Shown here: positions 6,241-15,119 of the stretch, piece after piece | How positions within the stretch are numbered: the first letter of the stretch is position 1 | Layout: every line of letters begins with the position of its first letter | Origin: Pseudomonas quercus | GTDB taxonomy: Bacteria > Pseudomonadota > Gammaproteobacteria > Pseudomonadales > Pseudomonadaceae | Reading direction: 5' to 3' | Length of the DNA: 64,000 nt | NCBI RefSeq assembly: GCF_012033695.1 | Contig: NZ_JAAVJI010000002.1 | Span: 1-64,000, forward strand | Notes under the pieces: model-generated | What the model was told of the DNA's origin: nothing | Seen by the model: the letters and a program-made list of their open reading frames with translations, nothing else | Databases searched by the model: none | Position numbers and translations under genes: made by a program

Positions 6241-7638
6241 TTACCTGCGCTCCAGGCTGTCGCGTGCCCGGTCGAAGGCCAAGTAGTATTTGTTCACGTT
6301 ATTAACATATCGCACCGGCGCCAGCCCTACGTTCTCCATGGCAACCCGCTCTACCTGGAAGAACCAGCGATTGGGGTCCAGCCCACGCTGCTTGGCCTGG
6401 GCGCGAAACCGCTGTACGCGCTCCGGCCCCATGTTGTAGGCCGCCAATACAAAGGCCATGCGCTCACGCTCATCCATGCCCTTGGCATTGAAGAAATTGC
6501 GCCGGATAAGGGCCAGGTACCGGGCAGCAGCTTTCACGTTATCGTCCAGTTCCGCCACACTCTTCACGCCTACCCGGCGGGCTGCGGCAGGGGTGATTTG
6601 CAAGGGCCCGCTGGCACCGCCACCACCACGGGCGTCCGGCTCCAGGTCTGACTCCTTGTAGGCCAGTGCAGCCAGGTCCAGCCAGTCCAGGCCCTGCTGC
6701 CGGGCATTGCGTTGCAGCACAGGGCGCAGGGTTTCCAGGCGCTCGCGGTCGTCCCGGTGCAGGGGGTATTGGGTTTGATACAGCCCACGCCAGGCGTCGA
6801 GCAGGTCCTTGTCCTGATTGACCGGTGCTCGGTACTGCCCGAGGAACTGGCGCACACTGTCGCTCAACTGAGGAGCGCCTTGGCGCACGTACCAGCTCAT
6901 GGGCGTGGGTGCGCGAAAGGGTACCCGCCGTTCGATGCGCAGGTCCGGCATCAGCTTCACCCAACGCTCGGCAATGGGCTGCTCCACTAACGTAAGGCCG
7001 TATACCCCAGCGCTAACCATGTCCAGCACATCCTCAACCCCCAGGGTGGGGTCTGCCCACTCCACCACCATGGGCGCTTTGTGGCGCGCGGCCAATTGGG
7101 CATTGGCCTGCTTCACGGCTTCCTGGGCCGCACTGCCGGCCACCAGCACCACGTGCTTGCCGGCCAGCTGGTCCAGCCGGGCCACGGCACGGTGCTTACG
7201 AGGCTGCACCAGTACCAGCACGGTGCTGGCGACTGTGGTGGCAGCCTCTACGGCCTGGCCATAGGTATCGGTTGGCAGGGCTTCGCCTGGGGCAGCCAGG
7301 TCTGCCTCGCCGCGCTGCAGGGCCGCTAGTAGTTGGCCCTTAGGGCGCGGCACGGCCTTCAGGCGAACCTGCGGGTGCCGCCCCGGCTGGGCATTGAGGT
7401 AGTGTTCGAACGCTTGCAGGCGCTGGTCTTCAGTGCCCAACGCTTCGCCCGCTACGGTGGTGGAGCTGTTACGGCTCTGGTTCACCACCACCCTGAGCAC
7501 TTTGGCCTGGCGGATCTGCGCCAGGTCGCGTGCAGGGGGAACGGCATGCCGGGGCTCAGCCAGCGCAGCGGTACAGGTGAAGACGAAAAGCGCGAGTGTA
7601 GCCAGGGTCAATCCCTGGCCAGCAGCAGGACCTTTCAT
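6241..7638 (-). CDS. MltF-like membrane-bound lytic murein transglycosylase
   Basis: A 465-residue exported protein. After an N-terminal signal segment (about 1-27, ending ALA) comes a solute-binding-protein-like domain (about 40-280) and then a C-terminal SLT lysozyme-like domain (about 310-450). The catalytic glutamate is visible in LAYKESDLEP, followed by the substrate loop GGASGPLQIT and the later AYNMGP. It would cleave peptidoglycan between MurNAc and GlcNAc with formation of a 1,6-anhydro product at the outer membrane or in the periplasm. The loop has a run of four glycines and a Pro where the family usually has Leu-Met, so this is a divergent paralogue rather than the housekeeping MltF. 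Confidence 0.82.
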   Translation of the reverse strand: MKGPAAGQGLTLATLALFVFTCTAALAEPRHAVPPARDLAQIRQAKVLRVVVNQSRNSSTTVAGEALGTEDQRLQAFEHYLNAQPGRHPQVRLKAVPRPKGQLLAALQRGEADLAAPGEALPTDTYGQAVEAATTVASTVLVLVQPRKHRAVARLDQLAGKHVVLVAGSAAQEAVKQANAQLAARHKAPMVVEWADPTLGVEDVLDMVSAGVYGLTLVEQPIAERWVKLMPDLRIERRVPFRAPTPMSWYVRQGAPQLSDSVRQFLGQYRAPVNQDKDLLDAWRGLYQTQYPLHRDDRERLETLRPVLQRNARQQGLDWLDLAALAYKESDLEPDARGGGGASGPLQITPAAARRVGVKSVAELDDNVKAAARYLALIRRNFFNAKGMDERERMAFVLAAYNMGPERVQRFRAQAKQRGLDPNRWFFQVERVAMENVGLAPVRYVNNVNKYYLAFDRARDSLERR

Positions 7639-7778
7639 GTGTGCTCCGAGGTTAAAAAGCCACCCCAGGCGCGCCGCCTGGGAGCTACCAAAACCGCGCG
7701 GGCTGAGCCTGCGACGGGTTTTATTGTTTGAAATCCAGGTTTGGTATGCTTTCCGGCCTCAGCCTGAAAGGAGCCACC

Positions 7779-8585
7779 ATGCAACTCATCGACATCGGCG
7801 TCAACCTGACCCACTCGTCATTCGACGAGCAGCACGCTGCGTTTATAGCGCGGGCTGTAGCCGCTGGTGTGGTGCAAATGGTCATTACCGGCACCAGTGC
7901 CGACGTCAGCGAGCAGGCCATTGAATTGGCCGACCGGCTCGACCCCGAGGAAAAGCAGCTGTTTGCCACAGCCGGCGTTCACCCTCACGACGCCACGGCC
8001 TGGAACAGCGATACACGGCGACGCATCAATGCCTTACTGCGCCATTCGCGGGTGCGCGCCGTCGGCGAATGCGGGCTGGATTTCAACCGGGACTTTTCTC
8101 CCCGCGCCCAGCAGGAGAAAGCGTTCGAAGAGCAATTGGCGCTTGCCGCAGAGCATCAGCTACCGGTATTCCTGCATGAGCGAGAGGCCGTGGCACGGAT
8201 GCTTCCTATTCTGGCCGAGTGGCGCGATCGCCTGACCCATGCGGTAGTGCACTGCTTTACGGCCGACCGCGAAGCCCTGTTCGCCTACCTGGACCTGGAC
8301 CTTCATATCGGCATCACAGGCTGGATCTGCGATGAACGCCGTGGCAGCCATTTGCACCCCTTGGTGGGCAGCATTCCTCGGGGCCGGCTGATGCTGGAAA
8401 GCGATGCACCTTGGTTGTTGCCTCGTACCCTGCGCCCAAAGCCTAAAAACGGCCGTAACGAACCGGCTTACCTGCCCGAAGTGTTGAAGGCGGTAGCCCA
8501 GCATCGCCAGGAATCCGAGACGGATGTGGCAGCCCATACCACAGCATGTGCCCGTGCATTCTTCGGGCTGCCTGAACCCACCTGA
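7779..8585 (+). CDS. tatD: TatD-family metal-dependent deoxyribonuclease
   Basis: A 268-residue TIM-barrel hydrolase. It begins [15 protein letters not shown], where TatD has GVNL in place of the HxH of YcfH. It continues with [49 protein letters not shown] and [10 protein letters not shown], all in family order. TatD proteins are metal-dependent 3'-5' exonucleases acting on single-stranded DNA and RNA. The start at 7779 has AAAGGAG 5 bases before it; a longer frame from 7728 is not supported. It stands alone, divergent from the transglycosylase gene. Confidence 0.92.
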   Translation: MQLIDIGVNLTHSSFDEQHAAFIARAVAAGVVQMVITGTSADVSEQAIELADRLDPEEKQLFATAGVHPHDATAWNSDTRRRINALLRHSRVRAVGECGLDFNRDFSPRAQQEKAFEEQLALAAEHQLPVFLHEREAVARMLPILAEWRDRLTHAVVHCFTADREALFAYLDLDLHIGITGWICDERRGSHLHPLVGSIPRGRLMLESDAPWLLPRTLRPKPKNGRNEPAYLPEVLKAVAQHRQESETDVAAHTTACARAFFGLPEPT

Positions 8586-8726
8586 AAAACGGCCATTGCC
8601 CGTTCGCCCCTTGGACGAAACTTTCAAACCCGCTATGGGGCCCATAGAGAACTGTGATTCGCGTGGAGCACGTCAGTTGGCTACGCTTCAAACATGAATC
8701 ATTCGCATCCATGATGGAGCCAGATC

Positions 8727-8948
8727 ATGCTTAGACGCCTCGCTTGCCGTACTGCAGGTCGCATGCCCGCCGACGACCTGTTGGCTACCGCCACGCCCGC
8801 TGCGGCCTTGTTCACCTTTCCACTGTTGCTGATTGCCATCGCACTGGTTGGCTTAGGTATCGCTACTCACAGCGCCCCCTCAGCAGCAATCGGCGCTATT
8901 TGCCTGGTAGCGGCCCTTAGCAAACCCAAGGCTGCACATCCTCGTTAA
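8727..8948 (+). CDS. Small hydrophobic protein of unknown function
   Basis: A 73-residue frame with GGAG 8 bases before its ATG. Residues about 25-46 (AALFTFPLLLIAIALVGLGI) form a likely membrane helix and a second weaker hydrophobic stretch follows (about 53-63). No family is recognised. It sits between tatD and the convergent tgpA gene and ends 6 bases before the tgpA stop. The composition and ribosome-binding site favour a real gene, but this is not certain. Confidence 0.5.
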   Translation: MLRRLACRTAGRMPADDLLATATPAAALFTFPLLLIAIALVGLGIATHSAPSAAIGAICLVAALSKPKAAHPR

Positions 8949-8954
8949 TGAGGA

Positions 8955-10949
8955 TCAGCCAGGGTGTGGGTAGCGATGCGCCGTGCGTAGCCCCCTTTCC
9001 AGCCTGGCAAGTGCCAGCGTTGCCAGACGCTTGGCTCCAATGTCACCCCCGTAGCGGAAACGGCTGAATGCGTCTATGAACGCCTTTATCTCTGCGGTGT
9101 AATCAGGAAAAGCTAACTCAGCACGCGCCGCAAAATCGTGAGGCCCCTCACCTGAACGTGCGCGCAGCCCTTTGCGAGCCAACACGCGCTCGAACCGCCT
9201 GTACAGTTTAAGCTCAGGGTCCACCACCCGCCGGCCGGGCCGAAGCAGGACCAGCGCCAGTATTGCGAGTGTGCTACCACCTGCCACCGGTAGTAGCCAG
9301 CTTGCAGCGCCCGCAAACCACCGGCTCAGCCACTGTTGCTGCTGAGCTTCCTGATACCCCAGTACCCACCGTTCCCACCCGTAGTTAAGGTTCTCCCATC
9401 CCAGGCGCACCTCGTTAAGCCATTGAAAATGGCGGTAGCGAAGGGCTGAAAAAGGTGACGCGCTTAGAAAAGGCTCGTCGGCGGCCAGCGCCTCGGCCAA
9501 GCCGGCCTCTACCCGCTGGGGCGCTACGGCGGCCGTAGGGTCGGCCTGGGTCCAGCCACGGCCTGCCACCCAGTATTCAACCCACGCATGGGCGTCATAT
9601 TGGCGCACGCTCAGGTACCCGCCGCGGGGGTTGAATTCGCCACCTTGGTAGCCCATCACAATCCGGGCAGGCACCCCCATGCTGCGCAACAGGAACGTGA
9701 GCGCGCCTGCGTAATGCAGGCAGAAGCCACGGCGGCTCTCAAACAGAAAACCATCGATGCTATCAGTGCCCAAGGGCGTAGGCCGCAGGGTGTAATGAAA
9801 ATCCTGCTGGTTGAACAGGTGCAACACCGCCTGTACCTGCTGATCAGGCGACGGGTTGCTATGGGCCAGGGTTTGGGCCAGTGCTCTGCTCCGGGCGTTC
9901 CCGGCCTGCGGCAGCGCCAAGGCCTGGCGACGAGCAGCCTCGCTTAAAACAGGCTCACGCAACGCCTGTGGCCAGCCCGTGGCGTCATAGCTGAACGCCT
10001 GGTCGATGGGCCGGGAACGCTGCCAGCGAAGGTCGTACCCTTGCCGGGCATCGGCGCTCTCCAGGCGGCTGGTGTCCAACATGAACAACCAGGGCTGATG
10101 GCTCGCTTCCTGAATCACTCGGTAGCGGTAGGCGGGACCTTGGGGCTGCCACTCAGGCGCCGTGCGTACCGCCCCCGGATCGCTCTGGGTCCAGCGTGTA
10201 CCGTCGAATCGGTCCAACGCCAGGGCACGCCAATACAGGGCCTGGCGAGGGGGTAAAGGGCCTTCGAATGCCACCCGGAAAGCCAGCTCGGGCGACTGGG
10301 CCAGCTCGGCAATATCGCCTGGTGCAACGGTATCGCTTAGCCCGGTGCTTGCGCGGTCTCCTGGCATGGGCAATGACCACAAGGGGCCGATGCGGGGAAA
10401 TAGCACAAACAACACCAGCAGCAACGGCAGGGCCTGGCCGATAAGTAGCCCGGCGCGCTTCAACGGCAGGGTCCAGTTCATGGACGCCGACGGCCACTCC
10501 AAGGCGATCAAGGTGGCCAGCAAGGCACTCAGCGGCAGCAGGCTATAAAGCGCCCAAGGCAGGCTGGCGTCAAACAGGTAACCGACGGCGAGGCAGAAAA
10601 ACCCCAGCATAACCACCACCCGCGCATCCCGCGGGGCTTGCACTTCCAACAGCTTGAGCACTGAAGCGGCCACCAGCAAGGCGGCGGCGAACTCCAGGCC
10701 GATGACCGTGCCTACGGAGCGGTAGAGGCCTGCCACCATGGCAACCAGCAGAATCCCTTTGACCACCCAGCCTGGGGCGCCGCGCCCTCGGCGCTCTACC
10801 CAGAGCCGCCAGCCACTGCACGCCAGCCACAGGCCTATCAGCCATACGGGCACATTGGGCCACAACGGAACCAGCACCAAGGCTTCGGCGCCCAGCAGCC
10901 AGTACAGTGCACTGCGCGGCAGGTCCGGTAACCTGGCCACCGTACTCAC
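8955..10949 (-). CDS. tgpA: TgpA-type membrane transglutaminase-like protein
   Basis: A 664-residue inner-membrane protein with five to seven hydrophobic segments at the N-terminus (DUF3488 region, about 1-190), a large periplasmic transglutaminase-core domain and another membrane helix near 550. The catalytic Cys lies in RRGFCLHYAGAL, His in YDAHAWVEYW and Asp in TQADPTAAV. The C-terminal cytoplasmic part has the LYRRFERVLARKGL segment of DUF4129. The P. aeruginosa homologue is essential and periplasmic, but its substrate is not settled. The GTG start at 10949 overlaps the DUF58 stop as GTGA and is preceded by GAAGGG, so I prefer it to the ATG at 10979. Confidence 0.9.
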   Translation of the reverse strand: MSTVARLPDLPRSALYWLLGAEALVLVPLWPNVPVWLIGLWLACSGWRLWVERRGRGAPGWVVKGILLVAMVAGLYRSVGTVIGLEFAAALLVAASVLKLLEVQAPRDARVVVMLGFFCLAVGYLFDASLPWALYSLLPLSALLATLIALEWPSASMNWTLPLKRAGLLIGQALPLLLVLFVLFPRIGPLWSLPMPGDRASTGLSDTVAPGDIAELAQSPELAFRVAFEGPLPPRQALYWRALALDRFDGTRWTQSDPGAVRTAPEWQPQGPAYRYRVIQEASHQPWLFMLDTSRLESADARQGYDLRWQRSRPIDQAFSYDATGWPQALREPVLSEAARRQALALPQAGNARSRALAQTLAHSNPSPDQQVQAVLHLFNQQDFHYTLRPTPLGTDSIDGFLFESRRGFCLHYAGALTFLLRSMGVPARIVMGYQGGEFNPRGGYLSVRQYDAHAWVEYWVAGRGWTQADPTAAVAPQRVEAGLAEALAADEPFLSASPFSALRYRHFQWLNEVRLGWENLNYGWERWVLGYQEAQQQQWLSRWFAGAASWLLPVAGGSTLAILALVLLRPGRRVVDPELKLYRRFERVLARKGLRARSGEGPHDFAARAELAFPDYTAEIKAFIDAFSRFRYGGDIGAKRLATLALARLERGLRTAHRYPHPG

Positions 10950-11896
10950 AGCCCTTCCATCGCCAAGGCATACAGACACGCGTCTCGATGTGGCTCACCC
11001 GTAGCGGTGGCCAGCGAGGTACTGGTCAGGAGCAGGGAAAACGACTCGCCCCGGCTGCTCAGCGCCAGCACCCAATGACACAATACGGACAGCCGCTGTT
11101 CAAGCGGCCCTTCAAGGGCCGCGATGTCCAGGGCCACATCCTGCCCGCGCGCCTCTGCAAACGACTTGATCAGCAATGCCTGGCCTTTGGAAAACGCCTT
11201 CCAGTGCAGGCGCCGCCACGAGTCTCCCGGCCGATAGGCTTGCAAGCCCTGAAAATCATCTACCCCTGTGTCCAGCACATGCCAACCGTGATCCTCGGCA
11301 TCACCGGCCGGCCCGTGGCGTGGGGGCAACACAGCCGGCTGGGGCGCGGGGTACACCAGCACCTGCTGGCTCAGGTCAACCCAGCTCCAGGCCCGTAACA
11401 ACCCCAGCGGGAAACGCGTTTCCAAGCGAATGCGCGGCGCAGCCATCCAGCCCCGGTGTGGTGCTACCAGCCCCAGTGTGATGCGCTGCGCCTGCCCCAC
11501 TGCCAGGTCCAAGCGCTGCAACTGGGCCTTGGACCATCCCACGTAGAGGGCCAAGTGCGGCCGGCCCTGGCTTTCCAGCATCAGCCCGAACTGAGCGGCT
11601 TCATGGGCGAAAACAGGGGCCGGTGCCTCTGCTCTGACCCAGAGCCCGCTCAGGTTGCGATACGTATGCAGCATGGCGACTACAAACAGGCCCGCCAGCG
11701 TGAACGCGAGTGCGTAGGCCATGCTGTTTTGATAATTGATGGCTGCTAGCAACACCAGCGCCAGGGTGACGAAGAAACCGTAGCCTGCACCACTGGGCAG
11801 AATGTAGATCCGCCGGTGGTCCAGCACAACGTCAGGGGCCGGAGGCGAGCGGCGGGCTTGCCAGGCCGCCACCCGCTGCCGCCAGGGCGTGGTCAC
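10946..11896 (-). CDS. DUF58 domain membrane protein
   Basis: A 316-residue protein. Two membrane helices (about 35-80) are followed by a soluble region with the DUF58 signature AYRPGDSWRRLHWKAFSKG. DUF58 proteins form von Willebrand A-like domains and regularly stand between a MoxR ATPase and a transglutaminase, as here. I choose the GTG at 11896, whose GTGA overlaps the MoxR stop; the longer ATG frame from 11923 would run further into moxR. Its role with MoxR is probably assembly or activation of an envelope complex, but this is inference from the conserved neighbourhood. Confidence 0.88.
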   Translation of the reverse strand: MTTPWRQRVAAWQARRSPPAPDVVLDHRRIYILPSGAGYGFFVTLALVLLAAINYQNSMAYALAFTLAGLFVVAMLHTYRNLSGLWVRAEAPAPVFAHEAAQFGLMLESQGRPHLALYVGWSKAQLQRLDLAVGQAQRITLGLVAPHRGWMAAPRIRLETRFPLGLLRAWSWVDLSQQVLVYPAPQPAVLPPRHGPAGDAEDHGWHVLDTGVDDFQGLQAYRPGDSWRRLHWKAFSKGQALLIKSFAEARGQDVALDIAALEGPLEQRLSVLCHWVLALSSRGESFSLLLTSTSLATATGEPHRDACLYALAMEGL

Positions 11897-12810
11897 AGCG
11901 CCGGCACCTCTCGCAATAGCCACTGCACCAAGGTGCCGCCCTGCTGGCTGCCGGGGTCGGTACGGTCACGCAGGCGATGCCCTGCTACAGCAGGCAGCAC
12001 GGCTTGAATGTCTTCAGGGATCACGTACTCGCGTTCGTCCAGCAGCGCCCAGGCACGGGCCGCAGACAGCAGGGCAAGGCTGCCGCGAGGTGACAGGCCC
12101 ATGGCGAAATGAGGCTGGGTACGGGTGGCCTCGGCCAGGCGCAGCACATAATCCACCACGGCTTCGCTGACCCGAATGGCCTTGGCGCGTACCTGAATGG
12201 CCGCCAACTGTTCAAGGTCCAGTACAGGTGCCAGGCGTGGCAGCATGTCCCGCCGCGCTTCACCTAATAGCAACGCGCGCTCGGCCGCGTGGGCCGGGTA
12301 GCCCAAGGACACACGCATGAGAAAGCGGTCGAGTTGAGACTCAGGCAAAGGGAAAGTCCCACCCTGGCTGGTGGGGTTTTGCGTGGCAATCACGAAGAAA
12401 GGCTGTGGCAGCGGGCGTGTAGCGCCCTCTATGGTCACCTGCCCCTCTTCCATGGCCTCCAGCAACGCACTCTGGCTTTTGGGCGTCGCACGGTTGATTT
12501 CGTCCGCCAGCACCAACTGGGCGAAGATGGGGCCAGGATGAAAGGCGAACTGGCCACTGTCCTTATCGAACACGGACGTGCCCAGGATGTCCCCTGGCAG
12601 CAAATCAGAGGTGAACTGGATGCGTTGGAAGCCCAGCCCCAGTACCCTGGCCAAAGTATGGCTGAGCGTGGTTTTACCCATGCCGGGCACGTCTTCGATC
12701 AGCAAATGGCCGTCGGCCAACAGGCAGGCCAGGGCCAGGCGTATCTGAGTGGGCTTGCCCAGGACTATCTGGTTAACGGCCCTAAGGCAAGCCTGCAGTG
12801 AATCGGCCAT
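11893..12810 (-). CDS. MoxR-family AAA+ ATPase
   Basis: A 305-residue AAA+ protein. Walker A is DVPGMGKTTLS, Walker B is LVLADEINRA, sensor 1 is VIATQNPTSQGGTFPLPESQLDRF, and the C-terminal lid contains LSPRGSLALLSAARAWAL. MoxR ATPases act as chaperone-like activators of metal or vWA-domain proteins. It is the first gene of a minus-strand operon moxR-DUF58-tgpA in which each gene overlaps the next by 4 bases, strong evidence for a shared function in the envelope. Confidence 0.93.
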   Translation of the reverse strand: MADSLQACLRAVNQIVLGKPTQIRLALACLLADGHLLIEDVPGMGKTTLSHTLARVLGLGFQRIQFTSDLLPGDILGTSVFDKDSGQFAFHPGPIFAQLVLADEINRATPKSQSALLEAMEEGQVTIEGATRPLPQPFFVIATQNPTSQGGTFPLPESQLDRFLMRVSLGYPAHAAERALLLGEARRDMLPRLAPVLDLEQLAAIQVRAKAIRVSEAVVDYVLRLAEATRTQPHFAMGLSPRGSLALLSAARAWALLDEREYVIPEDIQAVLPAVAGHRLRDRTDPGSQQGGTLVQWLLREVPAL

Positions 12811-12874
12811 CGGTACCTCTGCGCTACTGCCAAAGGTGCGCTACCCTGCCGGCGGGGCTGAGTGGGTATAAGCC

Positions 12875-13153
12875 CTACCGCCCTTCGCGAGACTCACGGA
12901 TATAGAAGCGCGCCTTTTCGGCTTTGGTGGTACAACCTTCGAAGGCTTCGAACTGCTGCTGGGTCTTGGCGCCGGTCAACAGCGACAGGGCCTTGGAATA
13001 GCTCACGGTGCCCGCAAACCCTTCGGCCTTGGCAACGTCCAGTTCATGCCAGGCGGCATCAAGCTGGGTGCCGCAGCTTTCACGGTAAGCAGTTTTACCG
13101 GCGCAACCGGTGATCAGTACAGCGAGCAAAGGCAGGCAGACCCAGGCTTTCAT
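12875..13153 (-). CDS. Small predicted lipoprotein
   Basis: A 92-residue protein with a lipoprotein signal peptide (MKAWVCLPLLAVLITGC; lipid-modified Cys17). The mature part is about 75 residues, charged and mostly helical, with two further cysteines (SCGTQ and GCTTK) that could form a disulfide. I recognise no family. GGAG lies 11 bases before the ATG at 13153. The longer frame in the same phase reaching 13480 overlaps the divergent patatin gene and is not used. Confidence 0.7.
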   Translation of the reverse strand: MKAWVCLPLLAVLITGCAGKTAYRESCGTQLDAAWHELDVAKAEGFAGTVSYSKALSLLTGAKTQQQFEAFEGCTTKAEKARFYIRESREGR

Positions 13154-13300
13154 TAATTCGAACACTCCAGAAAAGAGACAGCGTGCAGATAAGACGGCAA
13201 CGCCCGTGAAAAGTGCCAGCCCTGCAAAACCCTGGCGGTCGCCGGGCGAGGTCAGCAGCGGCATAGTATACGGCCCGAGGGGCACCCAAGCGGAGGCACT

Positions 13301-14407
13301 GTGACAAAGAAAACCGTGGCATTGGTGCTGGGCGCAGGGGGTGCCCGTGGTTACGCGCACATTGGTGCCATCGAAGAAATCGAGCGCCGAGGGTATGCCA
13401 TCCGTTGCGTTGCAGGCTGCTCGATGGGCGCGGTGGTGGGCGGCATCTATGCCGCGGGCCGGCTGGACGAGTACCGCCAATGGATCGAGCGCCTGGACTA
13501 CCTCGATATCCTGCGGCTGGTAGATGTGAGCTTCCGCATGGGCGCCATTCGTGGAGACAAGGTGTTCGGGCAGATCCGCCGGCTATTGGGCGACCTTAAC
13601 ATCGAGGACCTTCGCATTCCCTACACGGCAGTGGCCACCGACCTGACCCATCAGAAAGAAGTGTGGTTTCAGGAAGGCTGCCTGCACCAGGCCATGCGGG
13701 CATCAGCCGCCATTCCGAGCCTGTTCACGCCGGTAATGATCGGCAACCGCACGCTGGTCGACGGCGGCCTGCTCAACCCGCTGCCCATTGTTCCCGTGGT
13801 GGCCAGCCATTGTGACCTGGTGGTGGCCGTCAACCTCAACGGCACCAGCGCCCTGCCCTATGAGATGCCAATGATTGAGCGGCCTGCGGCGTTCCGCAGC
13901 CGCTTCGACCGGTTGCTGGAGTCCCTCAATTCGCGACTGCCGTCCCGCCGTCGGCAGGCCCAGGCAGTGTTGCAGATGGAGCGCAATATACTGTCACCCA
14001 CCAGCATGGCACCTGCCCCATGGTTTCCAGAAGACCTGTGCGAACCTTTGCCTGAGACGCCGGTGCAGGCTTTCGCGGACGGTGCCGATGAGCAGGTGGT
14101 TCGGGTGCGGCCGCGGCGTCGACCGCCGTTGCCCGACCCGGACGAAACCGCACCGACCTCAGCCACTGATGCCGTAGTGGTCGATGCCGTAGGCCCGGCC
14201 TCGTTGCTGGACCTGGTCAACCAGAGCTTCGAGGTCATGCAAACGTCATTGGCGCAGTACAAGATCGCTGGCTACCCGCCAGATGTATTGATCGAAGTGC
14301 CCAAGCGCGTCTGTCGGTTCTTCGAGTTCTACAAAGCCCCTGAACTGATTGCCCTTGGCCGGCGTATCGCCAGGGATGCCTTTGACCGGTATGAGGGGCG
14401 GCGCTAG
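13301..14407 (+). CDS. Patatin-like phospholipase (RssA-like)
   Basis: A 368-residue protein with a patatin domain in its first 200 residues: the oxyanion loop GAGGARGYAHIG, the nucleophile elbow GCSMGAVVGG and the catalytic Asp in LVDGGLLNP. Patatin proteins hydrolyse acyl esters of phospholipids. After residue 200 is a low-complexity, acidic/Pro-rich linker (about 225-290) and a short helical tail. It starts with GTG at 13301 preceded by GGAGG. The gene is divergent from the small lipoprotein and convergent with kdpE. The actual substrate is unknown. Confidence 0.88.
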   Translation: MTKKTVALVLGAGGARGYAHIGAIEEIERRGYAIRCVAGCSMGAVVGGIYAAGRLDEYRQWIERLDYLDILRLVDVSFRMGAIRGDKVFGQIRRLLGDLNIEDLRIPYTAVATDLTHQKEVWFQEGCLHQAMRASAAIPSLFTPVMIGNRTLVDGGLLNPLPIVPVVASHCDLVVAVNLNGTSALPYEMPMIERPAAFRSRFDRLLESLNSRLPSRRRQAQAVLQMERNILSPTSMAPAPWFPEDLCEPLPETPVQAFADGADEQVVRVRPRRRPPLPDPDETAPTSATDAVVVDAVGPASLLDLVNQSFEVMQTSLAQYKIAGYPPDVLIEVPKRVCRFFEFYKAPELIALGRRIARDAFDRYEGRR

Positions 14408-14427
14408 CAAGGGAGCGCTGGACAGGG

Positions 14428-15117
14428 CTATGCGTCCATCAAGCGGTAACCCACCCCCGGCTCGGTCTGTATATACCGCGGGCTGGCCGGATCGTCGCCC
14501 AGCTTCTGGCGCAAGTGCCCGATGACGATGCGCAGGTAGTGCGTGTCTTCCACATGGCTCGGCCCCCAGATCTCCACCAGCAGTTGGCGTTGGGTAATCA
14601 CCCGGCCTGGATACTGGGCCAATTGCGCCAGTACGGCGTACTCCTTGCGCGTGAGGCTCAAAGGCGAACCGCCTAACGTCACACGGCGACCGGCCAGGTC
14701 CATGGCCAATTCGCCCAGCAGCACCGTAGCAGGCTCCCCAGGTGCCGAGACAATGCGCCGCAACAAGGCCCTCACACGGGCCAGAAACTCCTGAATGCCA
14801 AAGGGTTTGGTCACATAGTCATTGGCGCCAGCGTCCAGCGCCTGCACTTTCTGCACTTCGCTGGCCCGCACAGACAGCACCAGCACCGGCACCTGGCTCC
14901 ACTCGCGCAGTTGAACCAGCACCGCCTGGCCATCCATGTCGGGTAGGCCCAGGTCCAGTACAACCAGGTCCGGCCCGTTCAGGGCCGCCTGTTCCAGCCC
15001 CGCTACCCCGGTGGCGGCCTCCAGCACTTTGTAGCCCTGGGAGCCCAGGCTGATGCGTAGAAACGCGCGAATCTGGGGTTCGTCGTCGATCACCAGTACC
15101 TTGGTGGGGTCAGGCAT
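14428..15117 (-). CDS. kdpE: KdpE response regulator
   Basis: A 229-residue OmpR-type regulator. The receiver has acidic DDE near residue 11, phospho-acceptor Asp in VVLDLGLPDMDG and Lys in DYVTKPFG; the C-terminal winged helix (about 130-229) includes LTRKEYAVLAQLAQYPGRVITQRQLL and ends RYIQTEPGVGYRLMD. Phosphorylated KdpE activates the kdp promoter when potassium is limiting or osmolarity is high. It is the last gene of the operon, starting 2 bases after the kdpD stop. Confidence 0.95.
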   Translation of the reverse strand: MPDPTKVLVIDDEPQIRAFLRISLGSQGYKVLEAATGVAGLEQAALNGPDLVVLDLGLPDMDGQAVLVQLREWSQVPVLVLSVRASEVQKVQALDAGANDYVTKPFGIQEFLARVRALLRRIVSAPGEPATVLLGELAMDLAGRRVTLGGSPLSLTRKEYAVLAQLAQYPGRVITQRQLLVEIWGPSHVEDTHYLRIVIGHLRQKLGDDPASPRYIQTEPGVGYRLMDA

Positions 15118-15119
15118 GT